A stretch of 64,000 bases of DNA, taken from contig NC_007760.1 of the NCBI RefSeq assembly GCF_000013385.1, forward strand, positions 1,178,001 through 1,242,000, written 5' to 3'. The notes beneath the pieces are model-generated. The model saw only the letters and a program-made list of their open reading frames with translations, ran no database searches and had not been told where the DNA came from. Below are positions 46,309-56,548 of the stretch, piece by piece. Position 1 is the first letter of the stretch; every line of letters starts with the position of its first letter. This DNA comes from Anaeromyxobacter dehalogenans 2CP-C (GTDB lineage: Bacteria; Myxococcota; Myxococcia; Myxococcales; Anaeromyxobacteraceae). A program made the translations under genes and the position numbers.

Positions 46309-47268
46309 ATGGCCGCGCACATGCGCGCCGCGGTGCTGGCGGGCCCGCGGCGGATCGAGCTCGCCGAGGTGGAGCGGCCCCGGCCCGGGCCGGGCCAGGT
46401 GCTGGTGCGCCTGCACGGCTGCGGCGTGTGCGGCTCCAACCTGGCGCCGTGGCAGGGGCGGGCCTGGTTCACCTACCCGTTCGCGCCGGGCGTGCCGGGG
46501 CACGAGGGGTGGGGCGTGGTGGAGCGGCTGGGCGCGGGGGTGGACGGGCTGGTGGAGGGGCAGCGGGTGGCGCTGCTCTCCGGGGCCGCGTTCGCGGACT
46601 ACGACCTCGCGGCGGTGGACCGGGTCCTGCCCATCCCGGACGGCCTGGCCGGCCCGTTCCCGGGCGAGGCGCTCGGCTGCGCGGTGAACGTGTTCCGCCG
46701 CGCCGCCGTCGGGCAGGGCGACACGGTGGCGGTGGTGGGCGCGGGGTTCCTCGGGCTGATGGTGCTGCGGCTGGCCGCGCTGGCGGGCGCGCGGGTCCTG
46801 GCGCTCTCGCGGCGCGAGACCTCGCTCGCGCTGGCGCGGCGGCTCGGCGCCGACGAGGCCATCCCGACCGGCGACCCCGGCGCCGCCGAGGCGCGCGTCC
46901 GGGACCTCACCGGCGGGCGGATGTGCGGGGTGGTGGTCGAGGCGATCGGCTCGCAGGAGGCGCTGGACCTCGCCTCGCGGCTCGTGGCCGAGGGCGGGCG
47001 GCTCGCCATCGCGGGCTACCACCAGGACGGCCCGCGGACCGTGGACATGCAGTCGTGGAACTGGCGCGGGATCGACGTCGTGAACGCCCACGAGCGCGAT
47101 CTCGCGGTGCAGCGGGAGGGGGTCCTCGCGGCGGCGCGGCTGGTGGCGGAGGGGCGGCTCGATCCCGGGCCGCTCTACCGGAGCTTTCCGCTCGACCGGC
47201 TCGCCGACGCCTTCCAGGCGATGGAGGAGCGGCCGGACGGCTTCGTGAAGGCCCTCGTCACCCCATGA
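46309..47268 (+). CDS. Zinc-type medium-chain alcohol dehydrogenase, short form
   Basis: A 319-residue MDR dehydrogenase. The catalytic zinc ligands are in GCGVCGSNLAPW (Cys about residue 40) and VPGHEGWG (His-Glu about 64-65), and the NAD site is VVGAGFLGLMVLRLAAL (about residues 143-159). The four-cysteine structural-zinc lobe usually found after the GHE motif is absent, which explains the short length. The ATG directly follows the previous stop. Together with the next gene, a Gfo/Idh oxidoreductase, it forms a two-dehydrogenase module common in deoxy- or keto-sugar pathways. Confidence 0.85.
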   Translation: MAAHMRAAVLAGPRRIELAEVERPRPGPGQVLVRLHGCGVCGSNLAPWQGRAWFTYPFAPGVPGHEGWGVVERLGAGVDGLVEGQRVALLSGAAFADYDLAAVDRVLPIPDGLAGPFPGEALGCAVNVFRRAAVGQGDTVAVVGAGFLGLMVLRLAALAGARVLALSRRETSLALARRLGADEAIPTGDPGAAEARVRDLTGGRMCGVVVEAIGSQEALDLASRLVAEGGRLAIAGYHQDGPRTVDMQSWNWRGIDVVNAHERDLAVQREGVLAAARLVAEGRLDPGPLYRSFPLDRLADAFQAMEERPDGFVKALVTP

Positions 47269-48278
47269 TCGCATACCCATCGGCCGGCCCGGCGCGCCCG
47301 CGGCTCGGCTTCCTCGGCGTCGGCTGGATCGGCCGGCACCGCCTGCGCGCCATCCTCGAGTCCGGCGCGGCCACCGCCGCCGCGCTCGCCGACCCGAGCG
47401 CCGCCGCGGCCCGCGAGGCCGCCTCGGCGCTGGACGGCTGCCTGGTGGTGCCCGACCTCGACGCGCTGCTCGAGCTGGGCGTGGACGGGGTGGTGATCGC
47501 CACGCCGTCGGCCCTGCACGCCGAGCAGGCCGTGCGGGCGCTGCGGCGCGGGGTGGCCGTGTTCTGCCAGAAGCCGCTCGCGCGCACCGCGCCGGAGGCG
47601 CGGCGGGTGGTGGAGGCGGCGCGCGCCGCCGACCGGCTGCTGGGCGTGGACCTCTCCTACCGGCACGTGGCGGGCATGGACCGGGTGCGCGCGCTGGTCG
47701 TGGAGGGCGCGCTCGGCGAGGTGTACGCGGCGCACCTCTCGTTCCACAACGCGTACGGGCCGGACAAGGCCTGGTTCTACGACGCGCGCCTCTCCGGCGG
47801 CGGGTGCCTGGTGGACCTCGGCATCCACCTGGTGGACCTGGCGCTCTGGACGCTCGGCGGGCCCGGGGTGGACACGGTGAGCGCGACGCTGCGCTCGGGC
47901 GGGAAGCGGCTGCGCGGGCGCGAGAGCGGGCTGGTGGAGGACTACGCCGCCGCCCAGCTCGAGCTGGGGAACGGCACCGCCGTCCAGCTCTCCTGCTCGT
48001 GGCGCCTCTCCGCCGGCCAGGACTGCGCCATCGAGGCCGCGTTCTACGGCACCCGGGGCGGCGCGGCGCTCCGCAACGTCCACGGGTCGTTCTACGACTT
48101 CCTGGTGGAGCGCTTCCACGGGACGCGCCGCGAGCTGCTGGCCGCCCCGCCCGACGCGTGGGGCGGGCGGGCCGCGGTGGCCTGGGCGCGCGCGCTCGCC
48201 GCCGGCGGCCGCTACGATCCGGCGGTCGAGTCGATCCTCGACGTCCAGGCCACCCTGGACCGGATCTACGAGGCGTGA
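47265..48278 (+). CDS. Gfo/Idh/MocA family oxidoreductase
   Basis: A 337-residue NAD(P)-dependent sugar oxidoreductase. The Rossmann motif is GFLGVGWIGRHRLRAIL (about residues 16-32), the signature FCQKPLARTAPEARR follows at about residue 101 (the EKP-type motif here reading QKP), and the second domain has GGGCLVDLGIHLVDLALW (about residue 179). Glu of the EKP motif is Gln, a change seen in some members. ATG at 47265 overlaps the dehydrogenase stop (ATGA). It probably acts on the same nucleotide sugar as the preceding dehydrogenase. Confidence 0.87.
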   Translation: MIAYPSAGPARPRLGFLGVGWIGRHRLRAILESGAATAAALADPSAAAAREAASALDGCLVVPDLDALLELGVDGVVIATPSALHAEQAVRALRRGVAVFCQKPLARTAPEARRVVEAARAADRLLGVDLSYRHVAGMDRVRALVVEGALGEVYAAHLSFHNAYGPDKAWFYDARLSGGGCLVDLGIHLVDLALWTLGGPGVDTVSATLRSGGKRLRGRESGLVEDYAAAQLELGNGTAVQLSCSWRLSAGQDCAIEAAFYGTRGGAALRNVHGSFYDFLVERFHGTRRELLAAPPDAWGGRAAVAWARALAAGGRYDPAVESILDVQATLDRIYEA

Positions 48279-48284
48279 CCCAGC

Positions 48285-49418
48285 GTGAAGGTCCTCCTGC
48301 ACGCCGACGCGGTGGGGGGCGTCCTCACCTACGCGCTCGAGCTCGCGGCGGCCCTGGCGGCCCGCGGCGTCGCGGTGGTGCTCGCCACCGAGGGCGGCCC
48401 GGTGCCGGAGGGCGCGCGCCGGCGGCTGCGCGCCGTCCCGGGGCTGGTGCACGAGGAGGCCGGCTTCCGGCTCGAGTGGATGGACGAGCCCTGGGACGAC
48501 GTGGCCCGCGCCGGCGAGTGGCTGCTCGGGATCGAGCGGCGCGAGCGCCCGGACGTGGTGCACCTCGGGGCGTTCGCGCACGGCCGGCTCCCGTTCCGCG
48601 CGCCGCGCCTGGTGGTGGGTCACTCGTGCGTGGTCTCCTGGTACGAGGCGGTCCGGGGCGCGCCGCCGCCGCCCTCGTGGGATCGCTACCGCCGCGCGGT
48701 GCGCGAGGGCCTCGCCGCCGCCGACGCGGTCGCCGCCGCCAGCGCCGCGATGGCGCGCGCGCTGGTGCGCCACCACGGCCCGCTGGCGCCGCCGGCGGTG
48801 GTCCCGAACGGCCGCGACCCGGCGCGCTTCCCGCCGGGCGAGAAGGCGCCGCTGGTGATGGGCGCGGGCCGGCTCTGGGACGAGGCGAAGGGCGCGGCGG
48901 CGCTGGCGCGCGTCGCGCCCGAGCTGCCGTGGCCGGTGGCGATCGCGGGCGAGGCGCGGGCGCCCGGGGCGCACGGGCTGCACGATGCGCCGGTCGCGCC
49001 CGGCGTGGCCGATCCGGCCCCGCGCGCGCTGCCGCCCGGGCCGGCCCACCTGCTGGGGCGGCTGGAGGAGGCGGACCTCGCCGCCTGGCTCGCGCGCGCG
49101 GCGGTGTTCGCGCACCCCGCCCGCTACGAGCCGTTCGGCCTGGCGGTGCTGGAGGCGGCGCTGGCCGGGTGCGCGCTGGTGCTCTCCGACCTCGAGAGCC
49201 TGCGCGAGACCTGGGACGGCTGCGCCGAGTGGGTCCCGCCCCGCGACGACGCGGCGCTCGCCGCGGCCCTGCGCAGGCTCTGCGGTGACCCGGGGCGGCG
49301 CGAGGCGCTCGCCGTCCGCGCCCGGGCGCGCGCGCTCCGGCTCGGGCCCGGCCCGATGGCGGACGCGTACCTCGACCTCTACCGCGGGCTCCTCGCCCGC
49401 GCCGGAGCCCGGCCGTGA
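48285..49418 (+). CDS. GT4-like glycosyltransferase
   Basis: A 377-residue GT-B glycosyltransferase. N-terminal HADAVGGVLTYALELAAALAARG (residues about 6-28) is the typical GT4 acceptor-side loop, and the C-terminal ARYEPFGLAVLEAALAG (about residues 278-294) has the EX7E motif. The middle part is unusually Ala/Pro-rich. Start GTG at 48285, six bases after the Gfo/Idh stop. It ends with a 4-base overlap with the next glycosyltransferase. Confidence 0.86.
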   Translation: MKVLLHADAVGGVLTYALELAAALAARGVAVVLATEGGPVPEGARRRLRAVPGLVHEEAGFRLEWMDEPWDDVARAGEWLLGIERRERPDVVHLGAFAHGRLPFRAPRLVVGHSCVVSWYEAVRGAPPPPSWDRYRRAVREGLAAADAVAAASAAMARALVRHHGPLAPPAVVPNGRDPARFPPGEKAPLVMGAGRLWDEAKGAAALARVAPELPWPVAIAGEARAPGAHGLHDAPVAPGVADPAPRALPPGPAHLLGRLEEADLAAWLARAAVFAHPARYEPFGLAVLEAALAGCALVLSDLESLRETWDGCAEWVPPRDDAALAAALRRLCGDPGRREALAVRARARALRLGPGPMADAYLDLYRGLLARAGARP

Positions 49419-50500
49419 AGATCGCGCTCTTCGTCCACTCGCTCCGCTCCGACTGGAACCACGGCAACGCCCACTTCCTGCGCGGCGTCGCCTCGGAGCT
49501 CGTCCACCGCGGCCACGCGGTCACGGCGTGGGAGGCGCTCGGCGCCTGGAGCGCGGAGAACCTGGTGCGCGATCACGGCGCGGCGGCGCTCGACGCCTGG
49601 CGCGAGGCGTACCCGGAGATCCCGGTCCGCACCTACGTGGCCGGCGCGCTCGACGCGGCCGAGGCGCTGGACGGCGTGGACCTGGCGCTGGTGCACGAGT
49701 GGAACGACCCCGAGGTGGTGGCGCGCGTCGGCGCCGAGCGCGCCCGCCGCCCGTCGCTCCGCCTCCTGTTCCACGACACGCACCACCGCGCCGTGACCGC
49801 GCCCGGCGAGCTGGCCCGCTTCGACCTCTCCCGCTACGACGGCGTGCTCGCGTTCGGGGAGGTGCTGGCCGGGATCTGGCGCGCGCGCGGCTTCGAAGGG
49901 CGCGCCTTCACCTGGCACGAGGCGGCCGACGTCCGCCGCTTCCACCCCCGCCCCGAGGCGCCCGAGGGCGATCTGGTGTTCGTGGGGAACTGGGGCGACG
50001 AGGAGCGCACCGCCGAGCTGGCCGAGTTCCTGCTCGGGCCGGTGCGGGCGCTCGGCCTCTCCGCCACCGTGCACGGCGTGCGCTACCCGGAGGCCGGCCT
50101 GCGCGCGCTCGCCGCCGCCGGGATCGCGTACCGCGGCTACCTGCCCAACCACCGCGCCCCCGAGGTGCTCGCGCGCCACCGCGTCACCGTGCACGTGCCG
50201 CGGCGTCCCTACGCCGAGGCGCTGCCGGGCATCCCCACCATCCGGCCGTTCGAGGCGCTCGCCTGCGGCGTCCCGCTGGTGAGCGCGCCGTGGCAGGACG
50301 CCGAGCGGCTGTTCCGCCCCGGGGTGGACTTCCTGGTCGCGCGCGACGGCGCCGAGATGGCGCGCCACCTGCGCGCGGTGCTGTCGGAGCCCGGGCTGGC
50401 GCGCGAGCTCGCCGCGAGCGGGCTCGAGACCATCCGCGCGCGCCACACCTGCGCGCACCGGGTGGACGCGCTGCTCGCGATCGCCGCGGGGCTGGGGTGA
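49415..50500 (+). CDS. CgeB-like glycosyltransferase, third paralogue
   Basis: A 361-residue GT related to the two on the left arm: N-terminal HSLRSDWNHGNAHFLRGVAS (about residues 8-27) and C-terminal TIRPFEALACGVPLVSAPW (about 273-291). It also contains LVFVGNWGDEERTAEL, the start of the second domain. GTG at 49415 overlaps the GT4 stop. Because the three paralogues share the same two blocks, they probably add related residues in successive steps. Donor and acceptor are unknown. Confidence 0.85.
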   Translation: MKIALFVHSLRSDWNHGNAHFLRGVASELVHRGHAVTAWEALGAWSAENLVRDHGAAALDAWREAYPEIPVRTYVAGALDAAEALDGVDLALVHEWNDPEVVARVGAERARRPSLRLLFHDTHHRAVTAPGELARFDLSRYDGVLAFGEVLAGIWRARGFEGRAFTWHEAADVRRFHPRPEAPEGDLVFVGNWGDEERTAELAEFLLGPVRALGLSATVHGVRYPEAGLRALAAAGIAYRGYLPNHRAPEVLARHRVTVHVPRRPYAEALPGIPTIRPFEALACGVPLVSAPWQDAERLFRPGVDFLVARDGAEMARHLRAVLSEPGLARELAASGLETIRARHTCAHRVDALLAIAAGLG

Positions 50501-51576
50501 GCGCCCCCGCGCCGCGGTCCCCCGCGGGCGGGCACGAGGCGCGGGCCACGGCGCGCGCGCTGACGCTGCTCGCGATCGGCGCGGGCTTCGGCTTCCTCTG
50601 GCTGGCGCGGGACCTGCTCGTGCCCACCGCGCTCGGCGTCACGCTGGCGCTCTCCGTCCACCCGGTGGTCGCGGCCCTGCAGCGGCGCCGCGTGTCGCGG
50701 ACGGTCGCCTCGGTGGCCGGGACGCTCCTCGCGGTGGCCGTGCTGGTGGGGATCGGGTACGTGCTCTGGGGCCGCATCGCCGCGTTCGCCGACGAGCTGC
50801 CCGGCTACGAGGGGCGCCTGCGCGAGGCGGCGGCCGGGATCCGGCGGCACGCGGCGCACCTCCAGGCGCAGTCGGAGCAGCTCGTCCAGGCGCCGCGCCG
50901 CCCGGGCGAGGTGAAGGTGCAGGAGGGCGTGCCCTGGGGCTCGCTGCTCGTCGGCACCGCGCAGGGCGCGCTGACGTTCGCCGGCCAGGCCACGGTGGTG
51001 GTGTTCGTCCTCTACTTCACGCTGGCGGAGGGCCCGCGCTTCCGCACGAAGCTGCTCGCCTGGGCCGACCGCCGGCCGCGCGGCCGCGCGCGCGTGCTCG
51101 CCGCGCTGGAGGAGCTCCACCGCGACGTCGAGCAGTACATGCTGAACCGCGTGGCGCTGAACGCGGCGCTGGGGGTGGTGACCTGGGCCGTGTACGCGCT
51201 GTACGGGCTCGAGCACGCGGCGATCTGGGGGATCACCACCGCGCTCCTGCACTTCATCCCCTACGTCGGGCCGGCGCTGGGCCTGTTCCTGCCCGCCGCC
51301 ATGGCGCTGCTGCAGTACGGCACCGCGAAGGACGTCGCGCTGGTGACCGCGATCTACCTCGTCCTGGTGAACGTGCAGGGGAACGTGGTGGACCCGCTGT
51401 TCCTCGGGAAGCAGCTCCGGCTCTCGCCGCTGGTGGTGTTCCTCGGCTCGCTGTTCTGGTTCTGGCTCTGGGGCCCGGTCGGCCTGTTCCTCGCGGTCCC
51501 GCTGCTCTCCACCGTCCGGATCGTCTGCCGCCACCTGCCGCGCTACCGCGTGGTCGCGAGCCTCCTCGCCGAGTGA
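50497..51576 (+). CDS. AI-2E family (PerM-like) transporter
   Basis: A 359-residue membrane protein with about eight helices: an N-terminal pair (residues 20-60), a third helix about 65-90, a soluble region about 95-150, and a C-terminal helical block (about 160-350). The family motif reads WGITTALLHFIPYVGPALG (about residues 247-265), with LGKQLRLSPLVVFLGSLFW following. AI-2E/UPF0118 proteins export small molecules or ions; the substrate here is unknown. Start GTG at 50497 overlaps the glycosyltransferase stop, so it is co-translated with the glycan genes, but this may reflect operon convenience rather than function. Confidence 0.88.
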   Translation: MSAPAPRSPAGGHEARATARALTLLAIGAGFGFLWLARDLLVPTALGVTLALSVHPVVAALQRRRVSRTVASVAGTLLAVAVLVGIGYVLWGRIAAFADELPGYEGRLREAAAGIRRHAAHLQAQSEQLVQAPRRPGEVKVQEGVPWGSLLVGTAQGALTFAGQATVVVFVLYFTLAEGPRFRTKLLAWADRRPRGRARVLAALEELHRDVEQYMLNRVALNAALGVVTWAVYALYGLEHAAIWGITTALLHFIPYVGPALGLFLPAAMALLQYGTAKDVALVTAIYLVLVNVQGNVVDPLFLGKQLRLSPLVVFLGSLFWFWLWGPVGLFLAVPLLSTVRIVCRHLPRYRVVASLLAE

Positions 51577-51660
51577 GCGGCCGCCCGGGCGGCCGGCGGC
51601 GGGCTCGCGGCGGGGCGCCCCGGCGGGAAGACCCCCGGCCGGCGACGGGTTCCGGGAGGC

Positions 51661-53472
51661 GTGACCACGACCGCCGCCGCAGTCCCCGCCGCCGCTCCCG
51701 CGCGCGCCGCCGGCCGCGCCCGGGACCGCAGGCGCGGGCTCCTGCGCGCCGCCGAGTTCCTCGTCCCCTTCCGCCTGCCCATCGCGGGCATCCTGCTCGT
51801 CGCGCTGACGCTCGCGGGCGTGAACGCGGCCGAGCCGCTGGCGCTGAAGCGCATCTTCGATTCGCTCGCGCTCGGGCAGGGCGGCCGGCCCCTGGCCGAG
51901 GGCGTGATCTCGCTGGTGGTGCTGGGCCTGCTGCGCGAGGCGTTCACCGCCACCTCGAACTGGCTCACCTGGCGGACGCGCATCGGCATCCAGTACCGGC
52001 TCACCGAGGCGACCGTGGGGCGGCTCCACCGCCTGCCGCTCACGTTCCACCGCGCCGAGGGCGTCGGCGCGCTCATGACCCGGCTGGACCGGTCGATCCA
52101 GGGGCTGGTGGGCGCGCTCTCCGACATCGCCTTCAACGTGGTGCCGGCCGCGGCGTACCTCGTCCTCTCGGTGGCGGTGATGCTCCGCCTCGAGTGGCGC
52201 CTGGCGCTGCTGGTGCTCGCCTTCGCCCCGCTGCCCGCGCTCATCGCGCGGCTGGCGGCGCCCATGCAGACGCGGCGCGAGCGCGGCCTGCTCGAGCGCT
52301 GGGTGCACATCTACTCGCGCTTCAACGAGGTGCTCTCCGGCATCGTCACCGTGAAGAGCTTCACCATGGAGGAGGCGGAGAAGCGCCGCTTCCTCGACGA
52401 GGTGAACTCCGCGAACGAGGTGGTGATCCGCGGCGTGGGCGTGGACGCGGGCGTCGGCGCGGCGCAGAACCTGGTGCAGATCGCGGCGCGCGTGGCGGCG
52501 CTGGCGCTCGGCGGGACGCTGGTGCTGCGGGGCCACATGACCGCGGGCACGCTGGTGGCGTTCCTCGGCTACGTGGGCGGCCTGTTCGGCCCGGTGCTGG
52601 GGCTCGCCGGCGTGTACAAGACGCTGCGGACGGCGCAGGTCTCGGTCGAGGAGGTCTACGGCATCCTCGACGCGCAGGACCTGCTCGGCGACGCGCCCGA
52701 CGCGCGCGAGGTGGTGCGCCTGCGCGGCGACGTGCGCTGGGACCACGTGCGCTTCTCCTACCCGGGCGGCGGCCCGCCGCTCCTCGACGGCGTGGACCTG
52801 CACGTGCGCGAGGGCGAGCGCGTGGCCATCGTCGGTCCGTCCGGCTCGGGCAAGTCCACCCTGGTCTCGCTGGTGCAGCGCTTCTACGATCCGACCGAAG
52901 GCGTGGTGCGGGTGGACGGCATCGACGTCCGCAAGCTGAAGCAGGTGGCGCTCCGCCGCCAGATCGGCGTGGTGTTCCAGGACTCGCTGCTGTTCAACGA
53001 GTCGATCCTCGCGAACATCGCCTACGGCCGGCCCGGCGCCACCCGCGCCGAGATCGAGGCGGCGGCGCGCGCCGCGAACGCGCACGACTTCATCGTGCGC
53101 CTGCCGGAGGGCTACGACACCGTGGTCGGCGAGCGCGGCAGCCGCCTCTCGGTGGGCGAGCGCCAGCGCATCTCCATCGCGCGCACGCTGCTCAAGGCGC
53201 CCGCCATCCTGATCCTGGACGAGCCCACCTCGGCGCTCGACGCCGAGTCGGAGGCGCTCGTGTCCGAGGCGCTCGCGCGCGTGTCGCGCCGGCGCACCAC
53301 GCTCATCATCGCGCACCGGCTCTCGACCGTGGTGGACGCGGACCGGATCGTGGTGCTGCGCGAGGGGCGGATCGTGGAGCAGGGCCGCCACGCCGAGCTG
53401 ATGGCCCGCGGCGGCCACTACGCCAGCCTGGTGGAGAAGCAGACCCGCGGGATGTTCCCGCTCGCTGCATGA
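51661..53472 (+). CDS. ABC exporter, fused permease and ATPase (half-transporter)
   Basis: A 603-residue type IV ABC half-transporter that works as a dimer. Six membrane helices occupy about residues 30-325, with the coupling region [21 protein letters not shown]. The ATPase domain begins about residue 355: Walker [10 protein letters not shown] (about 397-405), Q-loop [13 protein letters not shown], signature [15 protein letters not shown] (LSVGE in place of LSGGQ), Walker [14 protein letters not shown], and H-loop IAHRLS. It is a lipid, polysaccharide or drug exporter by family, and its position after the glycan genes suggests an envelope-lipid role, not proven. GTG at 51661 has GGGAGGCG upstream. 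Confidence 0.93.
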   Translation: MTTTAAAVPAAAPARAAGRARDRRRGLLRAAEFLVPFRLPIAGILLVALTLAGVNAAEPLALKRIFDSLALGQGGRPLAEGVISLVVLGLLREAFTATSNWLTWRTRIGIQYRLTEATVGRLHRLPLTFHRAEGVGALMTRLDRSIQGLVGALSDIAFNVVPAAAYLVLSVAVMLRLEWRLALLVLAFAPLPALIARLAAPMQTRRERGLLERWVHIYSRFNEVLSGIVTVKSFTMEEAEKRRFLDEVNSANEVVIRGVGVDAGVGAAQNLVQIAARVAALALGGTLVLRGHMTAGTLVAFLGYVGGLFGPVLGLAGVYKTLRTAQVSVEEVYGILDAQDLLGDAPDAREVVRLRGDVRWDHVRFSYPGGGPPLLDGVDLHVREGERVAIVGPSGSGKSTLVSLVQRFYDPTEGVVRVDGIDVRKLKQVALRRQIGVVFQDSLLFNESILANIAYGRPGATRAEIEAAARAANAHDFIVRLPEGYDTVVGERGSRLSVGERQRISIARTLLKAPAILILDEPTSALDAESEALVSEALARVSRRRTTLIIAHRLSTVVDADRIVVLREGRIVEQGRHAELMARGGHYASLVEKQTRGMFPLAA

Positions 53473-53487
53473 CGGGGCTGCGCCCCG

Positions 53488-53573
53488 CCCCACGGAGCGC
53501 AGCTCCGTGGGGCCCCACCCCGCTGCGCGGGTCCCGTGACCTCGCGCGCCCGCCTTCGCGGGCGCGCGCGAGG
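53488..53573. terminator. Two strong stem-loops between convergent genes
   Basis: The first hairpin has perfect 11-bp arms CCCCACGGAGC / GCTCCGTGGGG with a three-base loop (53488-53512). The second pairs CCTCGCGCGCCCGC with GCGGGCGCGCGCGAGG (53540-53573; a two-base bulge) around CTTC. Neither has a T run. They lie between the stops of the ABC exporter (+) and the hydrolase (-) and probably act on both. Confidence 0.55.
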
Positions 53574-53599
53574 TCCCCGCGGGCGCGCCCCGCGCCGCG

Positions 53600-54424
53600 C
53601 TAGAAGCCCACCGGCTTGCCCGGCTCGAGCACCCGCACCTCGGCCTTGCCCTTCAGCGCCGCCCGCAGCTCGTCCGGCGTGCCCGCGATCGCCGGGAACG
53701 TGCCGAAGTGCATCGGCACCACGGTGCGGGGGTGCACGTAGCCCACGGCGATCGCGGCGGCCTTCGGGTCCATGGTGAAGTGGCCGCCGATGCAGGTCAG
53801 CATGACGTCCACGCGCCCGAAGCGCTCCGGGAGCTGCTTCATGTCCTGCGTCAGGTCGGTGTCGCCCGTGTGGTAGATCGTCGGGCCGCCCTTCACCTGG
53901 ATGACGAAGCCCATCGGGTTTCCGCCCGGGTGCCCGGTGCCCTTCTCGTCGGTGAAGCCAGAGCTGTGGACCGCGGTGACCATGGTGACCGCGGCGTCGC
54001 CGGCCTGGATCGTGCCGCCCATGTTCCCGAGCGTGTCCATCCCGGCCTGGTCCTTCGGGTAGCCGGCCGCGACGAGCGAGCTCCCCAGGTCGAAGTTGGT
54101 GATGAGCTTCGCCCCGGTGCGCTTCGCGATCGCGATGGCGTCGCCCACGTGATCGAAGTGGCCGTGGCTGACGAGGATGTAGTCCACCTTCGGCAGCTTC
54201 CCGGCGAGGCCCGGCTCGGGCGCCTTGGGGTTCGAGAGCCACGGGTCGATGGCGAGCACGGTGCCGCCGGGCGTGGTCACCACGAACGCGGCGTGGCCGT
54301 ACCAGGTGACCTCGGTCTTGCCGCGCGCGGCCTTCGGCTGGGCGGAGGCGGCGAGGGGCGCGGCGGCGAGCGCCGCGAGGGCGAGCGCGGCGAGGCGCGC
54401 GAGGGAGCGTGAGGCGGACGACAT
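53600..54424 (-). CDS. Exported metallo-beta-lactamase fold hydrolase (UPF0173-like)
   Basis: A 274-residue protein with an Ala-rich signal peptide ([19 protein letters not shown], cleavage around residue 28) and a beta-lactamase-fold domain: [18 protein letters not shown] (about residues 85-94), and later MHFG with the final metal ligand. The overall pattern YGHAAF...DPWLSNPKA...THTDTDL corresponds to the UPF0173/RnzL-like metal-dependent hydrolases, here unusually with an export signal. ATG at 54424 places the signal; an in-frame ATG 34 codons further upstream lacks one. Substrate unknown. Confidence 0.85.
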   Translation of the reverse strand: MSSASRSLARLAALALAALAAAPLAASAQPKAARGKTEVTWYGHAAFVVTTPGGTVLAIDPWLSNPKAPEPGLAGKLPKVDYILVSHGHFDHVGDAIAIAKRTGAKLITNFDLGSSLVAAGYPKDQAGMDTLGNMGGTIQAGDAAVTMVTAVHSSGFTDEKGTGHPGGNPMGFVIQVKGGPTIYHTGDTDLTQDMKQLPERFGRVDVMLTCIGGHFTMDPKAAAIAVGYVHPRTVVPMHFGTFPAIAGTPDELRAALKGKAEVRVLEPGKPVGF

Positions 54425-54797
54425 CCGGGTCTCCTTTCGATCGCGCCCGGGGCGGGCGCGGACGAAGCGGTCTTCTAGCGCCCCGGAGGGCAGCGGGGCG
54501 GACTCGTTCGGGGATGTAGGCGTCACCGTGCGTGAATGCCCCTGGGCGGCGCCGCACCGGGCGAGCGCGAGCGCGGCCCGCCGTCCACGGGCCGCCCGTC
54601 ACGCCGCGCGCGGGGGGAGCCCCCGAGCCGGCGCACCTGTCGCGCTTACCGGATCCCGCGCGACGAAGTTACAGGCACGGCCGGGGATCGCGGTATCGGC
54701 GCCGCTCGCTGGCGCGCGATCGGCGGCGATCCCGGGGCGGGCACGGAGGTTGCTGGGGCGGGACCGGGCCACGAGCCTTTCCCACCCTGGAGGAGAG
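54425..54797. other. Intergenic region of about 370 bases upstream of rpoH and the divergent hydrolase gene
   Basis: It carries the promoters of two divergent genes, but none could be assigned. It has a long imperfect inverted repeat around 54680-54745 (GCCGGGGATCGC ... GCGATCCCGGGGC) and CTGGAGGAGAG, the ribosome-binding site of rpoH. No coding signal. Confidence 0.5.
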
Positions 54798-55700
<903 letters not shown>

Positions 55701-55722
55701 GGACGTTCCGACGGGGCTGGGC

Positions 55723-55774
55723 GCCCGCCCCGCGGAGCGCTCCGTGCGGCGGGCGGCGGCTCCCGGGGAGCCGC
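55723..55774. terminator. Two GC-rich hairpins between rpoH and the convergent SDR gene
   Basis: The outer stem GCCCGCC / GGCGGGC (55723-55729, 55748-55754) encloses the palindrome GGAGCGCTCC. It is followed by CGGCTCC-CGG-GGAGCCG (55757-55773), which ends at the stop codon of the minus-strand gene. They probably terminate both transcripts. Confidence 0.5.
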
Positions 55775-56538
55775 TAGCCCCGCTTCACCGCGAACGGCGA
55801 GAACGCCTGCCGCTCGGGCATGAGCTCGAGCGCGTTCACGTTCACGTGCGGCGGCCGGCTCACGCACCAGAGGATCGCGTCGGCGACGTCCTCGGGGCCG
55901 AGCGGCTGCATGCCGTGGTACACCTGCTTCGCCTTGCCGGCGTCGCCGGAGAAGCGCACCAGCGAGAACTCGGTCTCGACCATGCCCGGCTCGACGGAGG
56001 TCGCGCGCACGCCGGTGCCGATCAGGTCGGCCTTGAGGTTGAGCGTGAACTGCCGCACGAACGCCTTGGTGGCGCCGTAGACGTTGCCGCCGGGGTACGG
56101 GTACGTGCCGGCCACCGAGGCGACGTTGACCACGTGGCCGCGCCCGCGCTCGACCATGCCCGGCAGCAGCGCCCGCGTGACCACCACCAGGCCGGTGCAG
56201 TTCGTGTCGATCATCGTCTGCCACTCGTCCACCGAGGCGCGCTGCGCCGGCTCGAGGCCCAGCGCGAGCCCGGCGTTGTTCACCAGCACCTCCACCGCGC
56301 TCCAGGCGGCGGGCAGGGTGGCGAGGCTCGCCTCCACCGCGGCGCGGTCGCGCACGTCGAGCACCAGCGGGTGGACGCGGCCGGGGTGGCGCGAGGCGAG
56401 CGCGTCGAGGCGGTCGGCGCGGCGGGCGGCGGCGACGACGCGCGCGCCGGCGCCGACGAGCGCGTCCACGCACGCCGCGCCGATGCCGGAGGTCGCGCCG
56501 GTGACGAGGGCGAGGCGGTCGGTCAGGTCGTAGGGCAT
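55774..56538 (-). CDS. Short-chain dehydrogenase (YdfG-like)
   Basis: A 254-residue classical SDR. NADP motif TGATSGIGAACVDAL (residues 14-28), NNAG in VLVNNAGLALG (about residue 88) and catalytic GNVYGATKAFVRQF with Tyr-Lys at about residues 153-157. The combination ARRADRLDAL (Arg in the NADP pocket) and the sequence in EPGMVETEFSLVRFSGDAGKA resembles YdfG-type dehydrogenases acting on 3-hydroxy acids such as serine or 3-hydroxypropionate. ATG at 56538. The kinase operon lies 10 bases upstream on the same strand. Confidence 0.92.
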   Translation of the reverse strand: MPYDLTDRLALVTGATSGIGAACVDALVGAGARVVAAARRADRLDALASRHPGRVHPLVLDVRDRAAVEASLATLPAAWSAVEVLVNNAGLALGLEPAQRASVDEWQTMIDTNCTGLVVVTRALLPGMVERGRGHVVNVASVAGTYPYPGGNVYGATKAFVRQFTLNLKADLIGTGVRATSVEPGMVETEFSLVRFSGDAGKAKQVYHGMQPLGPEDVADAILWCVSRPPHVNVNALELMPERQAFSPFAVKRG

Positions 56539-56548
56539 GGCGCGGATT

